A DNA stretch of 64,000 bases from a virus: IMG/VR virus record IMGVR_UViG_3300045454_000060, positions 1 through 64,000 of that record. The stretch is one strand, 5' to 3'. This document shows, in pieces, positions 6,179 through 13,332 of this stretch. Below the pieces are notes generated by a model that saw only the letters and a program-made list of their open reading frames with translations, had not been told where the DNA came from and did no database searches. Position numbers and translations under genes: made by a program. Every line of letters begins with the position of its first letter. Position 1 is the stretch's first letter.

Positions 6179-7687
6179 CTAGGGGTGCTTCCATGACGTG
6201 TAGTCAAAGTCGCCTCCTTCCGGCAGGATGTTTTCGGCAAACCCAGGGGTCTGGAGCAGGATGGCGCGGCGCGTCAACGCATGCTCCTGCAGCGTGCGAT
6301 TGCCGGCATCGGCGAAATCCAGCACATGGCACAGATTGGGGCCGGTTTTCTTGGCCCTGAGGCCGCGCCCGATACGCTGGCGATGCGCCACCTCGGCCTT
6401 GCCGCCGCCAGCAAGCACGACCAGGCCGACCGCCGGCACATCCACCCCGACATCGAGAATGGTCGATCCGATCAGCGCCTGCAGCTCGCCCGAGGCAAGC
6501 GCACGCAGGGCGCGCTGACGCTCGTCGTTCTGGTGCTCGCCGAAGATGAAGGCCGTCTTGACCCCCGCATCCCTGAGCGCCCCGAGCAGGATTTCGCCGT
6601 GCTTGCGACGATTGATCAGAATGAGCGACGGCAGACCATAGGCGGCGGCGCGCCCCACCTCGAACACGATCACGCGATTGCGTTCCGGGTTCTCGACAAT
6701 GCCCAGGTCATAACAGGCGGGCCAGCGAGTTGAGCGCCGCAACCCTGGCGGGGCGGGCGCGTCGGCGATCTTGAAACGCGGCCGGGCCAGAATGCCGCGC
6801 TCGATCAGAAGCTGCTCCGAGACGTCGATGCCGATCGGCCCGAAACCCGCCATCAAACGCATATTCGCCTCGGCATCGGGGCGCATGAACGGGGTGGCGG
6901 TGAGCGCCAGACGGTAATGCGCGTTCAGGCAGTGCTGCAGGATCTCGAAATACTCGCCCCCGCCCGCCTCGTGCGCCTCCTCGCCGATCACGACCTCGAA
7001 GTAGCGCAGCAGCGCCAGCGTTCGCATGCGATCGGGGTGATTCTCCACCAGACGCGCGGCGAAGGTCTGCACCATGCCGATATTCACGCCGCGCCGCGGA
7101 TCCCACACCCCGTCGCCGATGAAGCCAGGGGTGAAGCCGGCGGCACGGAACCCCTCGGCCATCTGATGCGCAAGCACCGTGCGGGTGGTGAGGAACAGCG
7201 TCGGCCGGCGGATCGTGCCGACCGCCTGAACGGCGATGTTGGACTTGCCTCCTCCGGTCGCCACGCGCGCGATCATCCGCCCGTGCCGCAACAGCCTCCT
7301 GACCGTCTCAGACTGGTAATCATACCTGGGATCGAAGCCGAACCCCAGATAGTCCACGCTGCCGAGCACCGGGCCCAGGGGCTCAGGCGGAGGCTTCACC
7401 ACCACCCGCACGGAATGGCCGAGTCGGACCAATTCGCGCTCCACCACCGGCACAAACCCGGCCGGGAAGGTGCCGGTGCGGAAGTCGAAGAACGAGCTGC
7501 GCCCGTCCCAGCGGCGCGCCTTGAACGCCTCCGAGCGCTCATAGCCCTCGACCTGGTAGGAAAGCAGCTCGGAAACCGCGAGCTTCACCTCGCGCGAAGC
7601 GTCGAGCAGGCGCGCCGCGACCGCGTTGGCGGCCAGGCGCAGCGTCTCGCCGGTCGGCAGGGCTTGAGTGAGCGATGTCGGTTGCAC
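6179..7687 (-). CDS. UvsW-like superfamily 2 DNA helicase
   Basis: About 502 residues. Motif I is ATGGGKS (residues about 143-149), motif II is the DEAH-like EEAH (236-239), motif III is LTATP (262-266), and motif VI is HRQRIGRGLR near the C-terminus. The N-terminal 110 residues (WDGRSSFFD onward) match the UvsW/Rad25-type DNA-binding region. In T4, UvsW unwinds R-loops and branched DNA and switches replication from origin- to recombination-dependent mode. I start at GTG 7687 because GGGGGAG lies 7 bases before it and because the minus-strand -10 (7706-7711) lies inside the longer frame that opens at 7720. It is divergent from the ParB operon and shares one operator with it. Confidence 0.85.
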   Translation of the reverse strand: MQPTSLTQALPTGETLRLAANAVAARLLDASREVKLAVSELLSYQVEGYERSEAFKARRWDGRSSFFDFRTGTFPAGFVPVVERELVRLGHSVRVVVKPPPEPLGPVLGSVDYLGFGFDPRYDYQSETVRRLLRHGRMIARVATGGGKSNIAVQAVGTIRRPTLFLTTRTVLAHQMAEGFRAAGFTPGFIGDGVWDPRRGVNIGMVQTFAARLVENHPDRMRTLALLRYFEVVIGEEAHEAGGGEYFEILQHCLNAHYRLALTATPFMRPDAEANMRLMAGFGPIGIDVSEQLLIERGILARPRFKIADAPAPPGLRRSTRWPACYDLGIVENPERNRVIVFEVGRAAAYGLPSLILINRRKHGEILLGALRDAGVKTAFIFGEHQNDERQRALRALASGELQALIGSTILDVGVDVPAVGLVVLAGGGKAEVAHRQRIGRGLRAKKTGPNLCHVLDFADAGNRTLQEHALTRRAILLQTPGFAENILPEGGDFDYTSWKHP

Positions 7688-7734
7688 GGAATCTCCCCCG
7701 AGACTATAGTAAATCACCACTGATTGAACAACAA
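7682..7734. promoter_or_regulatory. Divergent promoters around one dyad operator
   Basis: The dyad TCACCACTGA (7714-7723) serves both directions. Leftward, TTGTTG (7734-7729), a 17-bp spacer containing the dyad, and TACTAT (7711-7706) form the helicase promoter. Rightward, TTGCAC (7682-7687), 17 bp and TATAGT (7705-7710) place the dyad just after the -10. Occupancy of one site would block both. Confidence 0.65.
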
Positions 7735-7737
7735 CAG

Positions 7738-8424
7738 ATGACGATCACATCTCCGAACCCTCTCGCGGTCACGCTGCGCGACCCGCACACCCTCGTGCCG
7801 GCGCCGTGGAATCCCAATCGCGCCACCCCCGAAGACGAGCGGAAGCTGGACGAGAGCATCCGCCGCTTCGGCATGTTCAAGCCGGTGATCTGCCGCGAAC
7901 TGCCGACCGGCGCGCTGCAGATCCTGGGCGGGCACTACCGCGTGCAGGCAGCGCTGCGCCTCGGCATCAGCGAGGTGCCGGTGATCAATCTCGGCACGGT
8001 CGATGACCGTCGCGCCAAAGAGATCACCCTGATCGACAACGGCCGCTATGGCCGGGACGACACCATGGCACTGGCGGGGCTGCTGGAGGAACTCGGCAGT
8101 CCAACCGAGCTCGCCCTGTTCATGCCCTACGACCTGGTCGAGATCGACGCGATCTGCGCCGCCAGCAAGATCGACCTGGAGACGCTCGGGCTTGTCGAGG
8201 AGCCCGAGGAGAAGGCGATCGAGGACAAGCCCGCCCGGGCGCCCAAGACCCACGAAATCCTGCGTCTGAAGGTCGCGCTGGAGGATGCCGAACGGGTGCG
8301 CCGCACCCTCGAGACGATCATGCAGGCGCAGGGCTTCACCGACAGCGACGCGCTCACCAATGCCGGCGACGCGCTGGTCTGGCTGATCAATGACTGGCTC
8401 GAGCAGACAAAAGGCGAGGGGTGA
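7738..8424 (+). CDS. ParB/Srx-domain protein 1
   Basis: 228 residues. The first 110 carry a ParB/sulfiredoxin-type N-terminal domain: NPNRATPEDERKLDESIRRFG, KPVI, then GGHYRVQAALRLG (residues 64-76), which corresponds to the nucleotide-binding ParB box 2. There is no canonical ParB central helix-turn-helix, so it is not a plain partition protein. The C-terminal half is helical (RLKVALEDAERVRRTLETI). It is the first gene of an eight-gene operon joined by start/stop overlaps. In phages such domains accompany DNA-modification enzymes; the role here is inferred from context only. ATG 7738 lacks a strong Shine-Dalgarno sequence. Confidence 0.8.
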   Translation: MTITSPNPLAVTLRDPHTLVPAPWNPNRATPEDERKLDESIRRFGMFKPVICRELPTGALQILGGHYRVQAALRLGISEVPVINLGTVDDRRAKEITLIDNGRYGRDDTMALAGLLEELGSPTELALFMPYDLVEIDAICAASKIDLETLGLVEEPEEKAIEDKPARAPKTHEILRLKVALEDAERVRRTLETIMQAQGFTDSDALTNAGDALVWLINDWLEQTKGEG

Positions 8425-8639
8425 TGCGTCTCAAGTTCGAGGATTGCCGCGACTGCCGCCACCGCAGACGGCCAGCGATCTGCCGCGACTGCGACTATGG
8501 CGAGCTGTTCGAGGACCGCGAACGCATGACCGTGGACGAGCTGTTCAAGCAGACCACCGCGCGCTTCGGAGACTCAGTCATCCATGACGATGACACCCAG
8601 GACGACGATCTGCCGCAGGACGAGAACGACGATGAGTGA
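8424..8639 (+). CDS. Small CxxC zinc-finger-like protein
   Basis: 71 residues. CRDC (about 8-11) and CRDC (about 19-22), separated by a basic RHRRRPAI segment, form a four-Cys knuckle likely to bind zinc. The rest is acidic, ending in a run of Asp/Glu. ATG 8424 overlaps the stop of the first ParB-like gene (TGATG), and the gene ends inside the next one, so it is translationally coupled to both. The function is unknown; a nucleic-acid or protein adaptor is plausible. Confidence 0.65.
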   Translation: MRLKFEDCRDCRHRRRPAICRDCDYGELFEDRERMTVDELFKQTTARFGDSVIHDDDTQDDDLPQDENDDE

Positions 8640-9303
8640 ACCCAACATCCGGCTGATGCCGCTCGAGTGGCTGCAGCCCTACGCCAAGAACGCCAAGCTG
8701 CACCCGCCGGAGGAGATCAAGCGTCTCGCCGCGACCATCAAGCGCTTCGGCTGGGATCAGCCGATCGTCGCCGAAGCCGACGGGACCATCATCAAGGGCC
8801 ACGGCCGTCGCCTGGCCGCGATCGAGCTCGGGCTCGACACGGTGCCGGTGTGGATTCGCAGCGATCTCAGCAGGGCCGAGGCCGATGCCGCGCGCATCGC
8901 CGACAACGCCGCCTTCGGCATGCGCTACGACACCGCGCTGATGCAGGAGGAGCTGCGCCGGCTGATGGCGGAGGCGCCGGAGATCTCGCTCGACGACCTG
9001 GCGCTTACCGACAAGGATCGCACCCTGCTCACCGAGCAGCTCGATCGCGCCGACGCCGACGCCATCCTCGACGAGATGGACAGCGAGATCGAGCGGCAGA
9101 AGAAGGAGGATGCCGAACGGGTCGAGAACGCGGATGCCGAGATGGTGCCGCTCGCCAAGGCGTTCGGCTTCGGCAAGATCCGCAAATCCGACGAGCGCGT
9201 GCTGATGAGCTTCATGGCCGAGGCCGAGGCGGCAACCGGCAAGGAAGGCTACGAGGCCTTCATCGGCGGGCTGAAGCTCGCCGCCGAGCGAGGGTTCGCG
9301 TGA
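8632..9303 (+). CDS. ParB/Srx-domain protein 2
   Basis: 223 residues. The N-terminal 100 match the ParB/Srx domain often fused to phage and plasmid DNA methyltransferases: LEWLQPYAKNAKLHPPEEI, IKRFGWDQPIVAEADGTIIK, then GHGRRLAAIELG (residues 56-67). The C-terminal half is a long charged helical region (EMDSEIERQKKEDAERVENA). It is distinct from the ParB-like protein 0.2 kb upstream; two different ParB/Srx proteins in one operon is unusual. It starts at ATG 8632 inside the end of the previous gene and ends overlapping the ABC ATPase start (GTGA). Catalytic methyltransferase motifs are absent. Confidence 0.82.
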   Translation: MSEPNIRLMPLEWLQPYAKNAKLHPPEEIKRLAATIKRFGWDQPIVAEADGTIIKGHGRRLAAIELGLDTVPVWIRSDLSRAEADAARIADNAAFGMRYDTALMQEELRRLMAEAPEISLDDLALTDKDRTLLTEQLDRADADAILDEMDSEIERQKKEDAERVENADAEMVPLAKAFGFGKIRKSDERVLMSFMAEAEAATGKEGYEAFIGGLKLAAERGFA

Positions 9304-9938
9304 TCTACACCATCACCAGGGGCTTCGAGACCCGCACCGAGCGCTCCGAGCGCGTGCTCGAAATCGCCGAAACCTTCGGCCTCGGGCTGAGCGACCGCCG
9401 GTTCTGGGTATTCCGCGACCTGAAGGTCGAGATCAGACAGGGCGAGGTGGTCTACATCACCGGCCAGTCCGGCAGCGGCAAGTCGCTGCTGCTGCGCGAA
9501 CTCTCGGCGCAGATGAGCGCCTCGGGGCTGCGCGTGACGAACATCGACCAGGTGGAGCTCGAGGATCGCGCCCTGATCGACCAGGTGGGCCGCTCGATGA
9601 GCGAGGCGATCGAGCTTCTGAGTCGCGCCGGCATCAACGACGCCTACCTGGCCATCCGCAAGCCGGCCGAGCTGTCCGACGGGCAGCGCTATCGACTGCG
9701 CCTGGCGAAGCTGATGCAGACCGAGGCGGATGTCTGGGTCGCCGACGAGTTCGGCGCCGTGCTCGATCGCGTCACCGCCAAGGCGGTGGCCTTCAACGCC
9801 CAGAAGCTCGCCCGCGCCCGCAAGGTGACGCTGCTGGTCGCCACCACCCACACCGATCTCGAAGAGGAGCTTGGACCCGATCTGCTGATCACCAAGCGCT
9901 TCCAGAACAGGGTTGAACTTGTCCGGAAGGATCAGTAA
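9300..9938 (+). CDS. Soluble ABC-type ATPase
   Basis: 212 residues from GTG 9300, overlapping the ParB-like stop. Walker A is GQSGSGKS (55-62), the ABC signature is LSDGQ (125-129), Walker B is VWVADE (145-150) and a switch His lies in ATTHTDLEE. There is no membrane segment and no permease gene nearby, so it is not a transporter. The closest match I know in layout is the ATPase half of COG2401 proteins (ABC ATPase fused to a predicted acetyltransferase). Here the acetyltransferase half appears to be the separate gene at 10917, in the same operon. Confidence 0.8.
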   Translation: MIYTITRGFETRTERSERVLEIAETFGLGLSDRRFWVFRDLKVEIRQGEVVYITGQSGSGKSLLLRELSAQMSASGLRVTNIDQVELEDRALIDQVGRSMSEAIELLSRAGINDAYLAIRKPAELSDGQRYRLRLAKLMQTEADVWVADEFGAVLDRVTAKAVAFNAQKLARARKVTLLVATTHTDLEEELGPDLLITKRFQNRVELVRKDQ

Positions 9939-9941
9939 GCG

Positions 9942-10184
9942 ATGACGATCAAGCAGAGACTGCGCCGCTATCTCAAGGAAATCGGACGCGGCGGCTCGCG
10001 CCTGCTGAACGCGATGTTCGGCGGGCCCGGGGACGTGACCTTCTCGGCCTGGAGCTGGGAGCTGGTGCTGCGCGGCAGCGCCTGGGGACGCTGGCGCGTC
10101 CGGGTGCTGGACGCGATCAGCGGCGAGAACCACTGCTACGACGCCTGGATCTGGCACCGCACGCGGGGGCTGATCGTCCGATGA
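9942..10184 (+). CDS. Small phage hypothetical protein
   Basis: 80 residues with a basic N-terminal helix (IKQRLRRYLKEIGRGGSRLL) and the pattern NAMFGGPGDVTFSAWSW, then HCYDA. This resembles a family of short phage proteins carrying NAL-GG-P-ET-S-R-W and a late HC pair. The function of that family is unknown to me. It begins 3 bases after the ABC ATPase and its last codons overlap the phosphatase start (ATGA). Confidence 0.6.
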   Translation: MTIKQRLRRYLKEIGRGGSRLLNAMFGGPGDVTFSAWSWELVLRGSAWGRWRVRVLDAISGENHCYDAWIWHRTRGLIVR

Positions 10185-10645
10185 ACCCGCAGGTCGTGAT
10201 CATGGACATCGACGGCACGCTCGCCAATGCCGATCATCGCCTGCACCACATCCGGGGCATGACCTCGGAGGAGGCGGAGCAGAAGGCGGAGGGCTGGCGC
10301 GCCTTCCTCGCCGCCGCCGAGCATGACTCGGTAAACGACGAGATCCGCTTCCTCAACAACGTGCTGCACGAGCACGCCCTGGTGTTCATCGTCACCGGGC
10401 GCAACGAGAACGATCGTGCGATGACGCTCGCCTGGCTGGCGCAGCACGGCATCCTCTACGACCGCATCTACATGCGCCGCGCCGACGATCGCCGCCCGGA
10501 CACCGAGGTGAAGCGCGAGGTGCTGGAACAGATCCGCGCCGAGGGGTTCAAGGTGCAGTTCGCGGTCGAGGACCGCGCTTCGGTGACCGCCATGTGGCGC
10601 GCCGAGGGGCTGCGCTGCCTGCAGGTCTGCGACGGCAAGTATTGA
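10181..10645 (+). CDS. HAD 3'-phosphatase (polynucleotide kinase C-domain type)
   Basis: 154 residues. The HAD nucleophile motif DIDGTLA (Asp 9 and Asp 11) lies at the N-terminus, VFIVTGRNEND is motif II, and the tail FAVEDRASVTAMWRAEGLRC with QVCDGKY closely resembles the C-terminal phosphatase domain of T4 Pnk (DDR-VVEMWR--G--C-QV--G-F). That domain removes 3'-phosphates from DNA and RNA ends. The kinase half of Pnk is absent. It overlaps both neighbours by 1-4 bases in the ParB/ABC operon. A role in end repair or in processing nucleotides for modification is inference. Confidence 0.85.
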   Translation: MNPQVVIMDIDGTLANADHRLHHIRGMTSEEAEQKAEGWRAFLAAAEHDSVNDEIRFLNNVLHEHALVFIVTGRNENDRAMTLAWLAQHGILYDRIYMRRADDRRPDTEVKREVLEQIRAEGFKVQFAVEDRASVTAMWRAEGLRCLQVCDGKY

Positions 10646-10920
10646 TGAGCTGGGCCGACACCCTGCTGGTGTTCGCCAGCTCCTACGCGCTGGTGTTCCT
10701 GCTGGTGATCCAGCAGCGCACGATCCAGGCCTCGCGTTACCTGATGGCGTTCCTGTTCTCGAGCCTGATCGGCGTGGTCAACACGCTGATCGTGCGCGGC
10801 GCGGTCGGCGACGACCTGACCTGGTTCCTGATCGCGCACTGCCTGGGCGGCTCGTCCGGGGTGGTGTGCGCGATCTGGCTCTATGACACCGTGCTCGGCC
10901 ACAAGGACAAGAGCGCATGA
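10645..10920 (+). CDS. Small three-span membrane protein
   Basis: 91 residues with three hydrophobic segments at about 7-25 (LLVFASSYALVFLLVI), 33-52 and 63-83, and a short basic tail. It resembles small phage membrane proteins of unknown function whose N-terminus reads W-D-LLVF-ASF-FVFL---QQ. ATG 10645 overlaps the phosphatase stop and the gene ends over the next start (ATGA), so it is part of the ParB/ABC operon. It is far from the lysis cassette, so I do not call it a holin. Confidence 0.65.
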   Translation: MSWADTLLVFASSYALVFLLVIQQRTIQASRYLMAFLFSSLIGVVNTLIVRGAVGDDLTWFLIAHCLGGSSGVVCAIWLYDTVLGHKDKSA

Positions 10921-12062
10921 ATTGGCAATGGCCAGCACCAGTCAGTCCGGAATTGGCACAGCGTCAATTCGAGGCGCTGAAGCGATCCGATGGCACCATG
11001 GACGATGACCTGAGCGCGATCTTCAGCGGCTCAGACTGCGCCATCCGGCGTGTTCCCAAACCACGTGCGCGCTTCCCGCTGCTCGAGGAGATGTGGGTCG
11101 AGCGCGGCGATCGAGCGGATTGGGACCTGCTGCACGGGCTTCACTACAAGATGCAGTCCACGCCGGTCGGGGCGAAATACTGGCGCGTGCGCTTCCGCGG
11201 CGAGACCATCGGTGTCTGCGTGTTCGGCATGTCGCGCCCGCTCTTGAAGGAGCGCCACGCGATCTTCCCGCGCCTGACCCCGGGGCAGGACACGCAGCTC
11301 ACCAACATCCACCGCTACCGCTACATCAACGACAACTTCCGGGTGATCGGGCGGCTGGTGGTGGACACGATGTTCCGCTCCGCCGGCGTGGCCTACCGCT
11401 TCGCCAACCTGGCCTCGCGCATGACCGGCTTCACCTACATCGAGATCCAGTCCTCGATGTCGAAATACAACCTGTTTGCCCAGCGTGCCGGCTTCACCTT
11501 TGTTCGGCCGATCCGCTCGCCCAACTACGACAAGGGGCTGCGCTTCATGCGCCGCTTCTTCGCGGCGCATCCTGGCGATCAGGAAGCACTGATGGAGGAG
11601 TTCGCGCGTTTCCCGCCCGCCATGCAGAAGAAGGTCGAGCGGGAGCTGAAGGCCTTCTACTACGACCATTCGCCGCTGGAGAAGACCGGCTCGCGGCGCT
11701 TCTACAGCGATCGGGTGGTGGACAATTGGGGGGTGCGCCGCACCATCTCGAAGATCCAGGGGCTCTGCTTCGCCAGCCCGCTCTACGGGCTCTACAAGAA
11801 CCCCGACGCGGTCGGGCGCGCCGGCGCGAGCTGGGGCGGGGATCTGCCCGCTCGTCTGCCGCTGCTCGCCTTCGACCTGCAGGCGCCCGAACAGCCCCTG
11901 GCACTGGCGCGGCTCGACAAGGTTCCGGGTTGGGGCGAGCTGCAGGCGGCTCTCGCCACGCACCCTGAATGGGGTGCGCCGACGCGGCTCCCGGAAGGTT
12001 TCCTGGAGGCGGAGGACGATGGCGAGGAGCTGCAGGATCTGCAGGAGGTAAGTCATGCGTGA
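10917..12062 (+). CDS. GNAT-like acyltransferase, COG2401/Mom-related candidate
   Basis: 381 residues. A central region (about 60-190) reads LHGLHYKMQSTPVGAKYWRV, GETIGVCVFGMSRPLLKER, INDNFRVIGRLVVDTMFRSA and IEIQSSMSKYNLFAQRAGF, a GNAT-type core with the GVCVFG strand and the final YNLF-AGF helix. The same sequence style occurs in the acetyltransferase part of COG2401 ABC-ATPase fusions. The Mu Mom DNA-modifying enzyme also has a GNAT fold, so transfer to DNA is a reasonable hypothesis but unproven. The C-terminal 130 residues are of unknown type. It is the last gene of the ParB/ABC operon and the start overlaps the membrane-protein stop. Confidence 0.65.
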   Translation: MNWQWPAPVSPELAQRQFEALKRSDGTMDDDLSAIFSGSDCAIRRVPKPRARFPLLEEMWVERGDRADWDLLHGLHYKMQSTPVGAKYWRVRFRGETIGVCVFGMSRPLLKERHAIFPRLTPGQDTQLTNIHRYRYINDNFRVIGRLVVDTMFRSAGVAYRFANLASRMTGFTYIEIQSSMSKYNLFAQRAGFTFVRPIRSPNYDKGLRFMRRFFAAHPGDQEALMEEFARFPPAMQKKVERELKAFYYDHSPLEKTGSRRFYSDRVVDNWGVRRTISKIQGLCFASPLYGLYKNPDAVGRAGASWGGDLPARLPLLAFDLQAPEQPLALARLDKVPGWGELQAALATHPEWGAPTRLPEGFLEAEDDGEELQDLQEVSHA

Positions 12063-12069
12063 CTATCAT
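12053..12069 (+). promoter_or_regulatory. Dyad operator with -10
   Basis: TCATGCGTGA (12053-12062) overlaps the end of the GNAT-like gene and is followed after 1 bp by TATCAT (12064-12069). It should drive the small gene at 12096. Confidence 0.55.
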
Positions 12070-12095
12070 AGTCTGGACGGGGTTGGAGAGGCAAC

Positions 12096-12344
12096 ATGAG
12101 CCCGAAAATGAAACGGGTGCTGAAGCTGGTGGCGGCGGCACCCTCTGGGAAGGAGCTGAGCCTTGATGATCTCATCAGGGTTCTGGGAGAGGGTGCCAGC
12201 AGGCAGGCGATGCAGTCCACCATCCGCTACCTGGAAGGGAAGTATCTCCTGGAGAGGGTCTATGAGACCCGTGGTGGCAAGGTTCGCATGGTGCTGAGGC
12301 CTACCCCGAGGGGAAGTGCCATGGCTGCCGCGCTGGAGAGGTAA
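12096..12344 (+). CDS. Possible winged-helix DNA-binding protein, 82 aa
   Basis: 82 residues starting after a good GGAGAGG (about 8 bases before ATG 12096). The order helix (KRVLKLVAAA), helix (SLDDLIRVLG), helix (RQAMQSTIRYLEGKYLLERV), then a basic wing (RGGKVRMVLRPTPRG) is typical of a winged helix. It sits alone just before the packaging and head genes under its own dyad promoter, so it may regulate them. No named family is recognised. Confidence 0.65.
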   Translation: MSPKMKRVLKLVAAAPSGKELSLDDLIRVLGEGASRQAMQSTIRYLEGKYLLERVYETRGGKVRMVLRPTPRGSAMAAALER

Positions 12345-12687
12345 TTCCTGGGGGAGATTCAATGAGTTAGAGAGCATGGTTTGCGATTCTTGTTGATTTT
12401 CCTGGGAGGGTGTTGAGATTCTTGAGTGTTTTCAATGGGTTGGAGAAAGATCGAAACCTTGGCTGCAACGATGTCTTCGGGCTAAGTTTGTAGTATTTAT
12501 GTATATATATTATATATATAATACTTATATATCTTACGTAGAAAGAGGGTGTTTGGCTTCAAGGGGCAGGGACGCAAAAATCTCACTTAGCGCTGAGTTA
12601 GCCCCTTGATGTGGCATTTCTGCCACAGGTATAGGTCAGTCAGCCGTGAGTGTGTTATGATGTTGCGCAGCAGCGCCAGAGAACGCA
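12345..12687. other. AT-rich gap before the terminase genes
   Basis: No gene is seen. The stretch 12484-12540 is almost pure A/T with alternating TATATA runs, which is extreme for this GC-rich element. It is followed by an inverted repeat (12560-12567 with 12601-12608), two dyad operators and a 7-bp hairpin (12610-12627). Being directly before the small terminase gene, it could be the packaging site, a replication site or a late-promoter region. Confidence 0.6.
12587..12649 (+). promoter_or_regulatory. Dyad operator pair before terminase
   Basis: TTAGCGCTGA (12587-12596, one mismatch) and TCAGCCGTGA (12640-12649) flank a TGTGGCA-TTTC-TGCCACA hairpin (12610-12627). A -10-like TATGAT follows the second site at about 12655. 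Confidence 0.6.
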
Positions 12688-13332
12688 ATGAGTGACGCGA
12701 ACCAGGACAAGACCGAACTTGACGCGGGAGAGGGCAGGCCTGCCCGGCCCATGCGCAAGCTGTTCCCGAAGGAATGGCTCGAGATCGTCGGCATGGCCAA
12801 GTCCGGCGTGCCGGTCGAGAAGATCGCCAAGAGCTTCGGCGTCCAGCCTTCCACGATCTACAAGGGCCTGAAGCGGCGCAACATCACGATCGGCGCCTAC
12901 ACGCCCTCGGCCGCCGAGGTGCATGAGAGCGCCGAGCGGCGCGAACTGATCGCCAGGATCAAGGAGACCAAGGACAAGGACTACCGCTTCACCGAGTTCC
13001 TGCAGCGCCAGGTGGTCACTCTGATCGCCGAGCAGCAGAAGGAGAAGCGCCCCTTCGCCGCCGTGATCGACGACGTCAAGGCGCTCAAACTGGCGCTCGA
13101 CGCGGTGCGCTCCGGCACCGACAACAAGTGGAAGATCCTCGGGCTCGACAAGGAGAACGACGACGCCGACAAGGAGCTGCCGGAGCTGCCGCTGCGCGAG
13201 CTCACCGAGGACGAGATCGCCGCGATTCGCGACCGCCAGATCATGGAGGATGGCGGCGAGGCGCTCGAGGCGCTCGATGGCGAGGACGAGGGCGAGATCG
13301 TCGAGGAGTCCGGCGAGCCGGACGAGGACTGA
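12688..13332 (+). CDS. terS: Terminase small subunit-like protein
   Basis: 214 residues. LFPKEWLEIVGMAKSGVPVEKI, then AKSFGVQPSTIYKGLKRR (about 27-66), is a helix-turn-helix of the resolvase/HTH_23 type, as in many small terminases. The middle is helical and the C-terminal 55 residues are strongly acidic. Position directly before the large terminase, with TGA next to its ATG, supports the call. The small subunit binds the packaging site and hands DNA to TerL. Identification rests on context plus the HTH. Confidence 0.75.
   Translation: MSDANQDKTELDAGEGRPARPMRKLFPKEWLEIVGMAKSGVPVEKIAKSFGVQPSTIYKGLKRRNITIGAYTPSAAEVHESAERRELIARIKETKDKDYRFTEFLQRQVVTLIAEQQKEKRPFAAVIDDVKALKLALDAVRSGTDNKWKILGLDKENDDADKELPELPLRELTEDEIAAIRDRQIMEDGGEALEALDGEDEGEIVEESGEPDED

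Noticed and set aside
7738-9303. Calling the two ParB/Srx proteins the plasmid ParB
   Set aside because: They lack the ParB helix-turn-helix and dimer domains and are far from parA, which has its own RHH partner.
10645-10920. Calling the three-span membrane protein a holin
   Set aside because: It belongs to the ParB/ABC operon; a holin, a membrane partner and an endolysin are together at 38299-39802.
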